DNA of 64,000 bases from Chondromyces crocatus (GTDB taxonomy: Bacteria; Myxococcota_A; Polyangia; Polyangiales; Polyangiaceae), in assembly GCF_001189295.1 (NCBI RefSeq), contig NZ_CP012159.1, forward strand, positions 9,098,501-9,162,500, written 5' to 3'. The translations under genes were made by a program, and so were the position numbers. Within the stretch, counting starts at the first letter, position 1, and each line of letters starts with the position of its first letter. This document shows, one piece after another, positions 8,859-16,751 of this stretch. The notes beneath the pieces were generated by a model, which saw only the letters and a program-made list of their open reading frames with translations, ran no database searches and was not told the DNA's origin.

Positions 8859-8890
8859 TTGACAGTTCTCATGATCATCATCATATGATG
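8859..8890 (+). promoter_or_regulatory. Promoter with overlapping palindromes upstream of the TetR gene
   Basis: TTGACA at 8859-8864 and TATGAT at 8884-8889 (19-nt spacer) look like a sigma-70-type promoter. The spacer and -10 carry two perfect palindromes, ATGATCAT (8871-8878) and CATCATATGATG (8879-8890). This A/T-rich island in very GC-rich DNA is what an operator for the TetR encoded at 9042 would look like, implying autoregulation. The implied leader is about 145 nt. Confidence 0.55.
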
Positions 8891-9041
8891 GCCATACGAT
8901 GTTCGTCCCTGGGCCCCTCTGGCCCTCGATCGCCGCGGCTCTCCTCGCCGCGCTTGCGACCAGTACCTGGAGTGCCCTCGCGTCGAAGCACCTCGGCGTG
9001 CTCGCGATGCTGGCGCTACGATCCCGAGGAGGAGGCAGCGC

Positions 9042-9635
9042 GTGAACGCCAAGGTCGAGCAGAAGGACAGGTCCCACGAGAACATCCTCGCGTCGGCGGC
9101 GCGTTTGCTCCGGGAGAAAGGCATTGCCGGGGCCCGCGTCGCCGAGGTGATGAAGGGAGCGGGCCTCACCGTCGGCGGCTTCTACGCCCACTTCGCCTCG
9201 AAAGAGGCCCTGATCGACGACACCATCCGGCGCACCAGCGCCGCACTGCGCGCGGAGCTGTTCGGCAGGCTCGACGCAAAGCCCAAGGAGGCGCGCGCCG
9301 AGATCGTCCTCAAGCGCTACCTGTCGGCACGCCACCGGGACGACATCGACCGCGGCTGCCCGCTCCCTGCCGTCGTCGGCGAGGTGGGCACGACGGCGCC
9401 CCAGCACCGGGAGTCCGTGCGCGAGATGCTCGAAGAGATGACCACAGGCCTGGAGGAGCACCTGCCGCCCGAAGGCCCCCTGCCACGTCGGACGATCGCC
9501 CTCGGGCTCCTCGCGATGATGTACGGGGGCCTGAGCCTGGCCCGCGCCCTGCGCGGCAGCCCCCTCTCCGACGAGATGATCAAGGCCTGCCGCACCCTCG
9601 GCGCCTTCGCCGCACGCGCCGGCGCCGAGCCATGA
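9042..9635 (+). CDS. TetR/AcrR family regulator
   Basis: A 197-aa protein starting with GTG after a strong AGGAGGAGG (6-nt spacing). The HTH lies at residues about 10-56 (NILASAARLLREKGIAG, then VAEVMKGAGLTVGGFYAHFASKEALI), a group typical of TetR_C_6-type repressors. The ligand-binding half contains DRGCPLPAVVGEVG, a conserved stretch of this subgroup. Downstream, after 150 nt, is a hotdog thioesterase gene on the same strand that may be the regulated partner. The upstream palindromic promoter at 8859-8890 fits autoregulation. Confidence 0.9.
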   Translation: MNAKVEQKDRSHENILASAARLLREKGIAGARVAEVMKGAGLTVGGFYAHFASKEALIDDTIRRTSAALRAELFGRLDAKPKEARAEIVLKRYLSARHRDDIDRGCPLPAVVGEVGTTAPQHRESVREMLEEMTTGLEEHLPPEGPLPRRTIALGLLAMMYGGLSLARALRGSPLSDEMIKACRTLGAFAARAGAEP

Positions 9636-9651
9636 CGCTCGTCACGCTCGC

Positions 9652-9687
9652 CTGCGCAACCTGCGCAGCCTGCGCAACCTGCGCGCC
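9652..9687. repeat. Four tandem 9-bp repeats (CTGCGCAAC type)
   Basis: Four head-to-tail copies of CTGCGCAAC with small variations directly follow the TetR stop codon. The copies read CTGCGCAAC, CTGCGCAGC, CTGCGCAAC and CTGCGCGCC. Probably a replication-slippage product with no evident function. Confidence 0.6.
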
Positions 9688-9786
9688 CTGAGACCACCAC
9701 GACACCACCGGCACACGACCCCCCACCGACGCGGGGGAAGGACCTCGCACGCCCGCACACGTCCGGCGTGCCCCGCAGGAGACCCC

Positions 9787-10251
9787 ATGACCGAAGCCAT
9801 CCGCCCTCCGAAGACGACGAAGCACCTCGACGACATCCAGCGCCTCGCGCGCGGTGAACTCCCCCCACCCGGCATCGCGAAGCTCGTGGGCTTCACCATC
9901 GGCGGCATCGACCTCGGCCGCACCGTCGCCGAGATGGACACCGGCCCGCAGCATGCCAACCCGATGGGAACCTTGCACGGCGGGGTGGTGTGCGACCTCT
10001 CCGACGCCGCCATGGGCATGGCGATGGCGACGACACTCGAAGACGACGAGAGCTTCACCACGCTCGACCTGACGGTGAAGTTCTTCAAGCCCATCTGGAA
10101 GGCACACATCAAGGCCTCCGCCGTGGTGGTGAAGCGAACGCGCACCCTCGGACTCATCGAGTGCACCGTCGAAGACGACAAGGGCAGCCTGGTGGCCCGG
10201 GTGTACAGCACCTGCATGGTGCTCCGCGGCCAGGCCGCCGAAGGACGCTGA
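9787..10251 (+). CDS. PaaI-family hotdog thioesterase
   Basis: A 154-aa single hotdog-fold protein. The family motif is visible at residues about 58-76: NPMGTLHGGVVCDLSDAAMG, with HGG followed by an acidic residue (D69) that acts as the general base in PaaI-type acyl-CoA thioesterases. The strands TLDLTVKFFKPIW and GLIECTVEDDKGSLVA complete the fold. It likely hydrolyses an aryl- or acyl-CoA in the cytosol. It sits 150 nt downstream of the TetR gene, which may regulate it. Confidence 0.9.
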   Translation: MTEAIRPPKTTKHLDDIQRLARGELPPPGIAKLVGFTIGGIDLGRTVAEMDTGPQHANPMGTLHGGVVCDLSDAAMGMAMATTLEDDESFTTLDLTVKFFKPIWKAHIKASAVVVKRTRTLGLIECTVEDDKGSLVARVYSTCMVLRGQAAEGR

Positions 10252-10457
10252 CGTCCCGGCGCCATCAGGGGCCATGCCCGCGGGTCGGTGGCGAGACCCC
10301 TCTTCACCTGCACCGTCTCCCCTCTGGAGCAGCACGCCCCTCGAAGGCCTCGCACGCTTGCAGCGCATGCCAGCTCGTAGCAACCATCGGCGTCTCGGGG
10401 CGGGAGCGAGGGCGCGGACGCACCCGACCCCACGCACCCCCGCGACAGGAGCACGCC

Positions 10458-11006
10458 ATGCAACCTCTTCGATACTCCATCAACGTCACCCTGGACGGGT
10501 GCTGCGACCATCTCGCCGGTGTCCCGAGCGAAGAGATCCACCAGCACGCCGTCGCGAACATCGAGCAGGCCGATAGCCTCCTCTTTGGCCGGGTGACGTA
10601 CGAAATGATGGAGGTCGCGTGGCGACACCCCGTGCCTGCGGGGACGAGGCCGGGCTGGATGGAGCCTTTCGCCAGAACGATCGACGCCAAGAAGAAGTAC
10701 GTCGTGTCGAGTTCCCTTCCCGGGGTCGACTGGAACGCGGAACTCCTGCGCGGGGACCTGGGAGAAGCCGTTCAGCAGCTCAAGCAGAAGTCGGGGAACG
10801 GCATCTTGACGGGTGGCGTCACCCTCCCGAAAGCGCTGGCGGAGCTAGGATTGATCGATGAGTACGAGTTCGTCGTGCATCCCCGGATCGCAGGCCATGG
10901 GCCGACGCTGTTCGCGGGGCTCTCGAAGTACATCGACTTGAAGCTTGTCGGACGGCTGGAGCTCCCCTCGGGGGCCATGGCGATGCGGTACGCACCGAAA
11001 CGGTAG
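10458..11006 (+). CDS. Dihydrofolate-reductase-fold (RibD C-terminal) family protein
   Basis: A 182-aa protein with RBS ACAGGAG before the ATG. It has the YSINVTLDGCCDHL opening strand, a LLFGRVTYEMME motif and the C-terminal GGVTLPKALAELGLIDEYE...GPTLFAG segment that define the RibD_C/YyaP-like DHFR superfamily. These proteins bind NADPH and reduce mostly unknown substrates. It is monocistronic; the stop codon is followed after 12 nt by the 31-bp tandem array. A relative with 221 aa lies at 47953. Confidence 0.9.
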   Translation: MQPLRYSINVTLDGCCDHLAGVPSEEIHQHAVANIEQADSLLFGRVTYEMMEVAWRHPVPAGTRPGWMEPFARTIDAKKKYVVSSSLPGVDWNAELLRGDLGEAVQQLKQKSGNGILTGGVTLPKALAELGLIDEYEFVVHPRIAGHGPTLFAGLSKYIDLKLVGRLELPSGAMAMRYAPKR

Positions 11007-11018
11007 CCGAGCCGCGGA

Positions 11019-11329
11019 CGTCGGAAGCTCGCCGAGGTTCCCCGGCACGCGTCGGAAGCTCGCCGAGGTTCCCCGACACGCGTCGGAAGCTCGCCGAGGT
11101 TCCCTGACACGCGTCGGAAGCTCGCCGAGGTTCCCCGACACGCGTCGGAAGCTCGCCGAGGTTCCCCGACACGCGTCGGAAGCTCGCCGAGGTTCCCTGA
11201 CACGCGTCGGAAGCTCGCCGAGGTTCCCCGACACGCGTCGGAAGCTCGCCGAGGTTCCCCGACACGCGTCGGAAGCTCGCCGAGGTTCCCCCGACACGCG
11301 TCGGAAGCTCGCCGAGGTTCCCCGACACG
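11019..11329. repeat. 31-bp minisatellite, ten units
   Basis: Ten head-to-tail copies start at 11019, 11050, 11081, 11112, 11143, 11174, 11205, 11236, 11267 and 11299. Each is 31 bp except the ninth, which has one extra C. The unit begins CGTCGGAAGCTCGCCGAGG and ends TTCCCCGACACG; units three and six have CCTGAC and the first has CCGGCAC. Every unit junction forms CCGAC-ACGC-GTCGG, a 5-bp stem with a 4-nt loop. There are no spacers, so it is not CRISPR. Because 31 is not a multiple of three, all frames stay open, giving artefactual ORFs on both strands. It separates the DHFR-like gene from the AraC gene. Confidence 0.95.
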
Positions 11330-11664
11330 CGTTTGGTGGGTCCAGAGGTTCGCAGTCTCTGCCCGCCTCCAGCTCCACCGTCAGACAGACTACCGCCCCA
11401 GCGCCCTCGCTCCACGGCCCCAACCAGAGTCCTCCGGACCGTCCCCACGGCCATCACAGCATCAGCCACGACCCTCCGGACCGTCCCGAGGTGCTCTCTT
11501 TCCTTCATGCCATCCCATCCCTCCCTTCCACGCCACGGAAGAGATCGCGCCTCCGACCTCCCCTCTCAACACGCCGGTGTGCCCCATCACTGCCCTCTGG
11601 GACTCGTGAAATCAGACCGCCCGGCGTACTCTCGGGACGCATTTCCGCCCAGAGAACGACCTCC
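11330..11664. other. Intergenic stretch with no recognised gene
   Basis: These 335 nt between the minisatellite and the chosen AraC start are open in the AraC frame but the translation is Pro/Ser/Arg-rich and unlike any domain. I see no promoter or RNA element that I can defend. Confidence 0.4.
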
Positions 11665-12801
11665 ATGCTCCGCGGTGTGCCCAACCTTTCCCTTTCATCG
11701 GACGACGGCTCTCACGGGTTCGCGGAAGGCCCATCATCACGGATGGCGTCGCGATGTGTGCCGCCTGCATGCCCAGCAGAACTCCCGCATCCCTCGTCAC
11801 GCAGCGTGACGCCCGGCGTCGTGGCCTCGCTCGTGCAGCCCGTCGCTGCGAGGCTGTGGCAACGCTCGCACCGGGACGAGGCGCGGGCGCTGTTCGAGAA
11901 GGTGCGCGGCGCAGCGCCCGAGACCTTGATCCCGGGGCGTGAGCTGAAGCCACTGCTCGCAGCGCTGGAGGCGTCGGGGCTGCTCGGACTGCACCTCGTC
12001 GCGCTGTTCCCGCAGGCGAGCCTGGGGTTCGTCGACTACTACACGATGTCCAGCGCGACGCTGCGCGAGGGGCTCCAGCGGTTCGTCCACTGCATCGGGG
12101 TGTTCGTCGATGCCATCCCGCTCTCGCTCGTCGTCGAAGGGGACGAGGCGCGGCTCGTCCTCCGGGAGCGCAACCGGCCGCGGCTGTCGCGGCGTCTGGC
12201 GGAGTTCTTCTTCGGGCTGGTGGCGACGCGGTGCCGCGAAGCGGTAGGGCCGGCGATGGAGTTCCGGTCGGTGTCGTGGATTCACCCGGAGAGGGACCAG
12301 CAGGCGGCGTGCGAGGCGTTCTTCGGCGCTCCGAACCACTTCGGGTGCGAGGAGGATGCGCTCGCCTTCGACGCTTCGCTGCTGGACTGCCCGCTGCTCA
12401 CGGCGGACCCGGCGGTGAGCTTGGCGCTCGACGAGCACGTGCGCCGCCTGGGCGATCGCGCGCGACGCGACGAGTTCGTGGAGGCGGTGCGGGTGGCGGT
12501 GGCGCGCACGTTGCCGGGAGCGCCGAAGGTGTCGCTCCTGGCACGGGCGCTGGGGGTGTCGACGCGGACGCTCCAGCGGCGGCTGTCGGAGCGAGGCACG
12601 CACCTGCAAGCGCTGCTCGACGAGGTGCGGCGCGAGCGGGCGGTGGCCCTGCTAGAGGATCCGAAGGTGCCCATCGCCACACTCGCCGAGCGTCTGGGCT
12701 TCGCGGAGAGCGCGCCGTTCTTCCGGGCGTTCCGCCGCTGGACGGGCACCACGCCGGCGGTCTTCCGGTCGCGGAAAAACGGGGGCGATCACGGAGGTTG
12801 A
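11665..12801 (+). CDS. AraC family regulator with arabinose-binding-like N-terminal domain
   Basis: About 378 aa. The middle region (VDYYTMSSATLREGLQRFVHCIGVF, then an acidic strand and FFFGLVATRCREAVG) matches the N-terminal ligand domain PF12625 found in virulence/ornithine-utilisation-type AraC regulators. The last 110 residues hold the double HTH: VSLLARALGVSTRTLQRRLSERGT and VPIATLAERLGFAESAPFFRAFRRWTGTTPAVFR (seen in overlapping pieces). The start is uncertain: ATG 11665, ATG 11743 and GTG 11806 are all in frame and none has a convincing RBS; homologues begin near the GTG. The frame extends back through the minisatellite, but that part is not credible protein. Confidence 0.85.
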   Translation: MLRGVPNLSLSSDDGSHGFAEGPSSRMASRCVPPACPAELPHPSSRSVTPGVVASLVQPVAARLWQRSHRDEARALFEKVRGAAPETLIPGRELKPLLAALEASGLLGLHLVALFPQASLGFVDYYTMSSATLREGLQRFVHCIGVFVDAIPLSLVVEGDEARLVLRERNRPRLSRRLAEFFFGLVATRCREAVGPAMEFRSVSWIHPERDQQAACEAFFGAPNHFGCEEDALAFDASLLDCPLLTADPAVSLALDEHVRRLGDRARRDEFVEAVRVAVARTLPGAPKVSLLARALGVSTRTLQRRLSERGTHLQALLDEVRRERAVALLEDPKVPIATLAERLGFAESAPFFRAFRRWTGTTPAVFRSRKNGGDHGG

Positions 12802-12816
12802 GGGGCGGCGAGGGGC

Positions 12817-13395
12817 TCAGTCGTAGCGCGCGGAGAGCTTGAAGGTGCCCTGGAGATGCACCTGCACGGCGTCGGGGTCGGCGTCGTAGCTCACGGTCAG
12901 CTCGCTCCCGAGTTCCTCGCGCTCGCCGTCGGCGTCGATGCGCTCGATCATCGTGCCCTCTTTGCCTTCGAGCGTGGCGGACGCCAGGGGGCCCGCGGCG
13001 AGCACGAACAGGCCAGGGGCCTTCGCCGGGGTCACGCCCTTCTCTGCCAGGAGGGCGTCGAGCTTCGCCTGCGCGCGCTCGAACTCGGCCTCGGCGCGTG
13101 CCGTTTCCTCGGCGCCCAGCTTGGTGGCCTTGCCTTTGGCGCCCTGTCTCGATCGCACGCTCATCTCCGCGGCGAGAGCACCGACCAGGAAGGTGAAGCA
13201 CGTCGTCTCGTCCGGCGTGGTGGCGTTCGGGGTCCCGCTCTCGGTCAGATCACCGTTGGGAGCGGCCACGAGCTGCCCGCCGAGGGCGTGCACCGCCTTG
13301 GCGAGATCGACGCACTGGGCGTACGTGAGGCCGTCGAGCGGATAGCCGTACACGACGAGCGCATGGGTCTGCTTGGAATCGAAACCGTAGTCCAT
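12817..13395 (-). CDS. Conserved-looking hypothetical protein
   Basis: A 192-aa protein of unknown family. The ATG at 13395 was preferred to the upstream in-frame start at 13452 because GAGGAGCTGAGG lies immediately ahead of it. The N-terminus (THALVVYGYPLDGLTYAQC) and C-terminus (ELTVSYDADPDAVQVHLQGTF) look like beta-strands. The centre has a charged coiled-coil-like helix (EETARAEAEFERAQAKLDAL). No signal peptide, membrane segment or catalytic motif is visible. It converges on the AraC gene with a 15-nt gap. Confidence 0.65.
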   Translation of the reverse strand: MDYGFDSKQTHALVVYGYPLDGLTYAQCVDLAKAVHALGGQLVAAPNGDLTESGTPNATTPDETTCFTFLVGALAAEMSVRSRQGAKGKATKLGAEETARAEAEFERAQAKLDALLAEKGVTPAKAPGLFVLAAGPLASATLEGKEGTMIERIDADGEREELGSELTVSYDADPDAVQVHLQGTFKLSARYD

Positions 13396-13571
13396 CCTCA
13401 GCTCCTCGAAGGGTGACGCCCGGCTCGTCGCGATCCTGAGACGACCGCGCACCGGCGACGGCGCGAAGCTCAGCCGAAACAGGGTCGTTCCCCAAGAGCT
13501 GGCGCGGCTTTTGGCGCGGGAAGGTACGAAGTTGGCGCGCGGTGTCGCTCACCGGAGCGTCGGTGGTGACC

Positions 13572-13680
13572 GCGCCGACGGCAGGCCGGGCGGCCGTGGA
13601 GAGATGCTGGTTGCGCCGACGGCAGGCCGGGCGGCCCTGGAGAGGTGCAGGTCGCGCCAACGACAGACCAGGCCGCGGCG
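13572..13680. repeat. 41-bp tandem repeat, about 2.6 copies
   Basis: GCGCCGACGGCAGGCCGGGC starts two copies at 13572 and 13613, and a degenerate third begins GCGCCAACGACAGACC at 13654, all with a 41-bp period. They fill much of the 317-nt gap between the hypothetical gene (start 13395) and the anti-sigma gene. No function evident. Confidence 0.7.
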
Positions 13681-13712
13681 GAGGGAGGCCGCGCCTGGAT
13701 GCGGGTGGAGAT

Positions 13713-13949
13713 TCAGGGGGTGTGGTGCTTGCGGAACTGCGCGAGGAGTTCGGCCTGGGTCGCTTCGGGGACGGGCTCTTCGGGGAGCGCCTTCAAGGTC
13801 TCGACGGTGGTGAGCATCTGGTCGACGTAGATGCGGCAGTGGCTGCACCACGAGAGATGGAACCGGTAGCCGAGCCGCTGGACGGGGGAGAGCTTCCCCT
13901 CGCCTTCGTCCGTGATCATCTCCGTCAACTGCCGGCAGGTGATGAACAT
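13713..13949 (-). CDS. Small zf-HC2 anti-sigma factor
   Basis: A 78-aa protein beginning MFITCRQLTEMITDEGEG. The zinc-binding anti-sigma signature is HLSWCSHC (HxxxCxxC), followed by a helix IYVDQMLTTVETLKAL. Only the ZAS/zf-HC2 domain is present, with no transmembrane segment, so it is probably a soluble anti-sigma factor. Soluble ZAS proteins often sense redox state through the zinc-ligand cysteines. It begins 5 nt after the ECF sigma gene ends, so the two are almost certainly co-translated and functional partners. Confidence 0.85.
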   Translation of the reverse strand: MFITCRQLTEMITDEGEGKLSPVQRLGYRFHLSWCSHCRIYVDQMLTTVETLKALPEEPVPEATQAELLAQFRKHHTP

Positions 13950-13954
13950 GGCGT

Positions 13955-14557
13955 CTACTCGCTCCGCAGGTACTGCTCGAGGGCAGCGCGGAGCCGCGCT
14001 CGCCCTCGGTGCAGGAGAACGCGCTGGTTGGTCTCGTTGATGCCCAGGATCTCGCACACCTCTTCGGAGGAGCACCCGTCCACGTCCCGGAGGGTGACCA
14101 CGGCGCGCTGGCCCTGAGGGAGGGCGTCGAGCTCGACGAGCAGCCGGGTGCCCATCTCCTTGCGAAGGACGTGGTCCTCCGGACTCGCCGAGGGGAACGA
14201 GGTCGGCGCGGACGTCCAGCGGCCCCACCAGTGGAAGCGCTCGGGGGAGACGGCCGATTCGTCGTCCGCGCCGCCGTCCTCCATCCAGGCCACGGGGACC
14301 ATGCGCTTGTCGCGGGTGGCCCGGGTCCGGGCGCGGTTGGTCAGGATGCGGAAGATCCAGGTCTTGAGCGACGCGCGGCCCTCGAAGCGAGGGAGGCTGT
14401 CGAGCACGACGGTCCACGTCTCCTGGACGATCTCCTGGGCCCCTGCCTGGTCGCGCACCAGGGTGCGAGCGAGACGCTGCATGGGGCCGTGCAAGCGCTC
14501 GACGAGCTGGGTGAAGCAGGCCTCGTCGCCGGCCACGAGGCGCGCGACCAGGGCCAT
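13955..14557 (-). CDS. ECF RNA polymerase sigma factor
   Basis: Region 2 is visible as LVERLHGPMQRLARTLVRD then QEIVQETWTVVLDSLPRFEG and SLKTWIFRILTNRARTRA. Region 4 is LDALPQGQRAVVTLRDVDG with CSSEEVCEILGINETNQRVLL. About 200 aa from ATG 14557. The frame extends to a TTG at 14659, adding an Ala/Pro-rich leader with no RBS, so I prefer the ATG. The two regions are separated by a longer than usual linker (about 45 residues, Trp-rich). Directly followed by the zf-HC2 anti-sigma gene, its presumed regulator. Confidence 0.9.
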   Translation of the reverse strand: MALVARLVAGDEACFTQLVERLHGPMQRLARTLVRDQAGAQEIVQETWTVVLDSLPRFEGRASLKTWIFRILTNRARTRATRDKRMVPVAWMEDGGADDESAVSPERFHWWGRWTSAPTSFPSASPEDHVLRKEMGTRLLVELDALPQGQRAVVTLRDVDGCSSEEVCEILGINETNQRVLLHRGRARLRAALEQYLRSE

Positions 14558-14928
14558 GTCTTCACGGTGGATGCCGTTCGGGGTGCTGGTGGCGACCCGC
14601 GCAGGGGCGCTCGCGGCGTGCGGGGCGCTCGCGGAAGCTGCAGGGGGCCGGGGCGTCAACGAAGCGACAGTACCATGAGGGGAGAAGGCGCGGGTCCCTG
14701 GCCGGTGTCGCGCGGGGCGCAGTCGATGCGGTGCACGCCGTCGCCCGAGGTGCTGGAACGTGACGGCAGGACTGAAGTCGTGGCGGCGACGTGCTCCAGG
14801 CCCGACGCGATGTCATGAAGTACCTGGCCACGGTTGAGGCAACCGCACCGCTCGTCCCGGTCCGAACACGACCGGGACGAGCAGACGCCTGGGGGATGGC
14901 TGGTGCGGCAGCGAGGGGGGAGATGACC

Positions 14929-15009
14929 ATGGACGCGCTGTTCATCGGGGTGATGGCGGGGTGTTTCTTGCTGTCCTGGGGGCTTGTGTGCTTCTGCGGG
15001 AAGGTTTGA
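14929..15009 (+). CDS. Very small single-span membrane protein
   Basis: A 26-aa open frame, MDALFIGVMAGCFLLSWGLV plus six residues, preceded by GAGGGGGG at 7-8 nt. An alternative ATG lies 6 nt upstream. Nearly the whole product is one transmembrane helix, like KdpF-sized regulatory peptides, but no kdp genes are adjacent, so I give no function. The strong RBS is the main argument that it is real. Confidence 0.45.
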   Translation: MDALFIGVMAGCFLLSWGLVCFCGKV

Positions 15010-15082
15010 TGGCCACGACGTCCTGACGGGCACAGAGACGTCCGCAGATCTCTACAGCCAGAGTGAGGCGTCACGCCGGGAG

Positions 15083-15153
15083 GGCGATCTGGCAGATCGC
15101 CGAGGGGCGATCCACGCGATCGCCTCGCGTCGGCAGCGCCTGTGCGCAGGCGC
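15083..15153. repeat. Three consecutive hairpins upstream of the chitinase gene
   Basis: Three short perfect inverted repeats follow one another: GGCGATCT-ggc-AGATCGCC (15083-15101), GGCGATC-cacgc-GATCGCC (15106-15124) and GCGCCTG-tgcg-CAGGCGC (15136-15153). The first two share the core GGCGATC/GATCGCC. They could be regulator sites or RNA structure in the 307-nt gap between the small membrane ORF and the chitinase. Confidence 0.6.
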
Positions 15154-15316
15154 CACGTCACGCGGCGAACCCGCTGAAAATCGCACGTTCCGTGCGCGAG
15201 GGCCTCGCTGGCCTGCTCCCTGCAAAGCGGGAGGGCGGCGCGATGAGACCGCGCCGGAGTGGCCCTGCGCCGCTCGGACGATCCGTTCACCCCTCGACCC
15301 GCAAAGGACGGTTTCC

Positions 15317-16744
15317 ATGTCGCGTCAGCTCCGCTTCGCCCCCGCATCCCTGCTGTCTCTCCTCTTCGCCGTGGCGGCATCAGGCACGGGGGGATGCGTC
15401 GCAGAGGACGCGCAGCTCGACGAGGACATGGAGCGGCACACGCTGGCGGTGGGGTGCCAGGACGTCCCGAGCTGGGCCGAGAACGTCGGCTACACGGTGG
15501 GCACCGTGGTGAGCTTCCAGGGGAAGACGTACGAGTGTCGCCAGAGCCATACGAGCCTCGGAGGCTGGACGCCCGAGGCCGTGCCCGCGCTGTGGCTGGA
15601 GACGGGGACGTGCTCGAACACGAGCAGCAGCACGACCACCACGAGCGGGAACGGTGGCAGTGGCGGCGCGGGTGGGAATGGTGGTTCCGGGGGCAGTGGT
15701 GGCTCGGGAGGCAGTGGCGGCTCCGGGGGCAGTGGCGGCTCCGGCGGTGGACCCACCAGCACCTTCGCGGAGCACGCGCTGATCGGCTACTGGCACAACT
15801 TCACGAACCCCAGCGGCTGCACCATTCCCCTGTCGCAGGTGTCCAGCGACTGGGACGTCATCGTCGTCGCGTTCGCCGACAACGATCCGCAGAGCAACGG
15901 GACGGTGCACTTCACGCCCTTCCCGGGCGGCGGGAGCTGCCCGGCCATCAACGCGGCGCAGTTCAAGACCGACATCGCGGCGAAGCGCGCGGCAGGGAAG
16001 ATCGTGGCGCTCTCGCTCGGTGGGGCCGAGGGGACGATCACGCTGAACACGGCCGCGGACGAGGCGAACTTCGTCAGCAGCTTGACGGGGATCATCCAGG
16101 AGTGGGGCTTCGACGGGATCGACGTGGACCTGGAGAGCGGCTCCGGGTTGCTGCACGGGACGCAGATCCAGCAGCGGCTGGTCACCGCCATCAAGACGAT
16201 CAACACCAACGTGGGCGGGAACATGTACCTGTCGATGGCGCCGGAGCACCCGTACGTGCAAGGGGGCGTCGTCGCGTACTCGGGGATCTGGGGCGCGTAC
16301 TTGCCCGTCATCGATGGGCTGCGGGACGAACTCGATCTCCTGCACGTGCAGCTCTACAACAACAGCAGCGTCCCCACGCCGAACACGCCGGCGTACCGGA
16401 ACGGGAAGCTCTATCCCGAGGCCACGGTCGACAACCTGGTCGTCTCGGTGACGATGCTCCTGGAGGGCTTCACCATGGCGAACGGGTCGCAGTTCCAGGG
16501 GCTCCCTGCGAGCAAGCTGGCGTTCGGGTTGCCCTCGGGGCCCAGTGCGTCGAACTCGCCGGTGACGAGCAACGCGACGATCCAGAACGCTTACCGCTGC
16601 ATCACGCAGCGCACGAACTGCGGCGAGCACGTTCCCTCGGCGAGCTATCCGAGCTTCCGTGGGGTGATGACGTGGTCGATCAACTGGGACCGGCACGACG
16701 GGTACGTCTTCTCGCAGCCGCTCGGCGCCTTCCTGCACAACTGA
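15317..16744 (+). CDS. Secreted GH18 chitinase with CBM5/12-like chitin-binding module
   Basis: A 475-aa enzyme. Residues 1-27 form a signal peptide ending in a lipobox-like GGC, so it may be a lipoprotein. Residues about 47-95 (VPSWAENVGYTVGTVVSFQG, YECRQSHTS, then the tryptophans of GGW and ALW) are a type 5/12 carbohydrate-binding module. A Thr/Ser then Gly-Gly-Ser repeat linker spans about 105-145. The rest is a glycoside hydrolase 18 barrel with the catalytic DxxDxDxE motif as FDGIDVDLE, plus LSLGG and the Tyr/Trp-lined C-terminal strand (GVMTWSINWD). It hydrolyses chitin outside the cell, fitting a predatory or polymer-degrading myxobacterium. Confidence 0.95.
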   Translation: MSRQLRFAPASLLSLLFAVAASGTGGCVAEDAQLDEDMERHTLAVGCQDVPSWAENVGYTVGTVVSFQGKTYECRQSHTSLGGWTPEAVPALWLETGTCSNTSSSTTTTSGNGGSGGAGGNGGSGGSGGSGGSGGSGGSGGSGGGPTSTFAEHALIGYWHNFTNPSGCTIPLSQVSSDWDVIVVAFADNDPQSNGTVHFTPFPGGGSCPAINAAQFKTDIAAKRAAGKIVALSLGGAEGTITLNTAADEANFVSSLTGIIQEWGFDGIDVDLESGSGLLHGTQIQQRLVTAIKTINTNVGGNMYLSMAPEHPYVQGGVVAYSGIWGAYLPVIDGLRDELDLLHVQLYNNSSVPTPNTPAYRNGKLYPEATVDNLVVSVTMLLEGFTMANGSQFQGLPASKLAFGLPSGPSASNSPVTSNATIQNAYRCITQRTNCGEHVPSASYPSFRGVMTWSINWDRHDGYVFSQPLGAFLHN

Positions 16745-16751
16745 GGCGCGC

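Noticed and set aside
11019-11329. CRISPR array or long coding region through the 31-bp repeats
   Set aside because: Units are contiguous with no spacers. Long frames on both strands exist only because a 31-bp period keeps all frames open; the protein sequence is a shadow of the repeat.
14929-15009. KdpF
   Set aside because: Size and single helix fit, but there are no kdpABC genes next to it, so the symbol is not justified.
14562-15380. A 272-aa minus-strand ORF over the small membrane gene
   Set aside because: Low-complexity Arg/Pro-rich translation with no domain; antisense shadow of GC-rich DNA.
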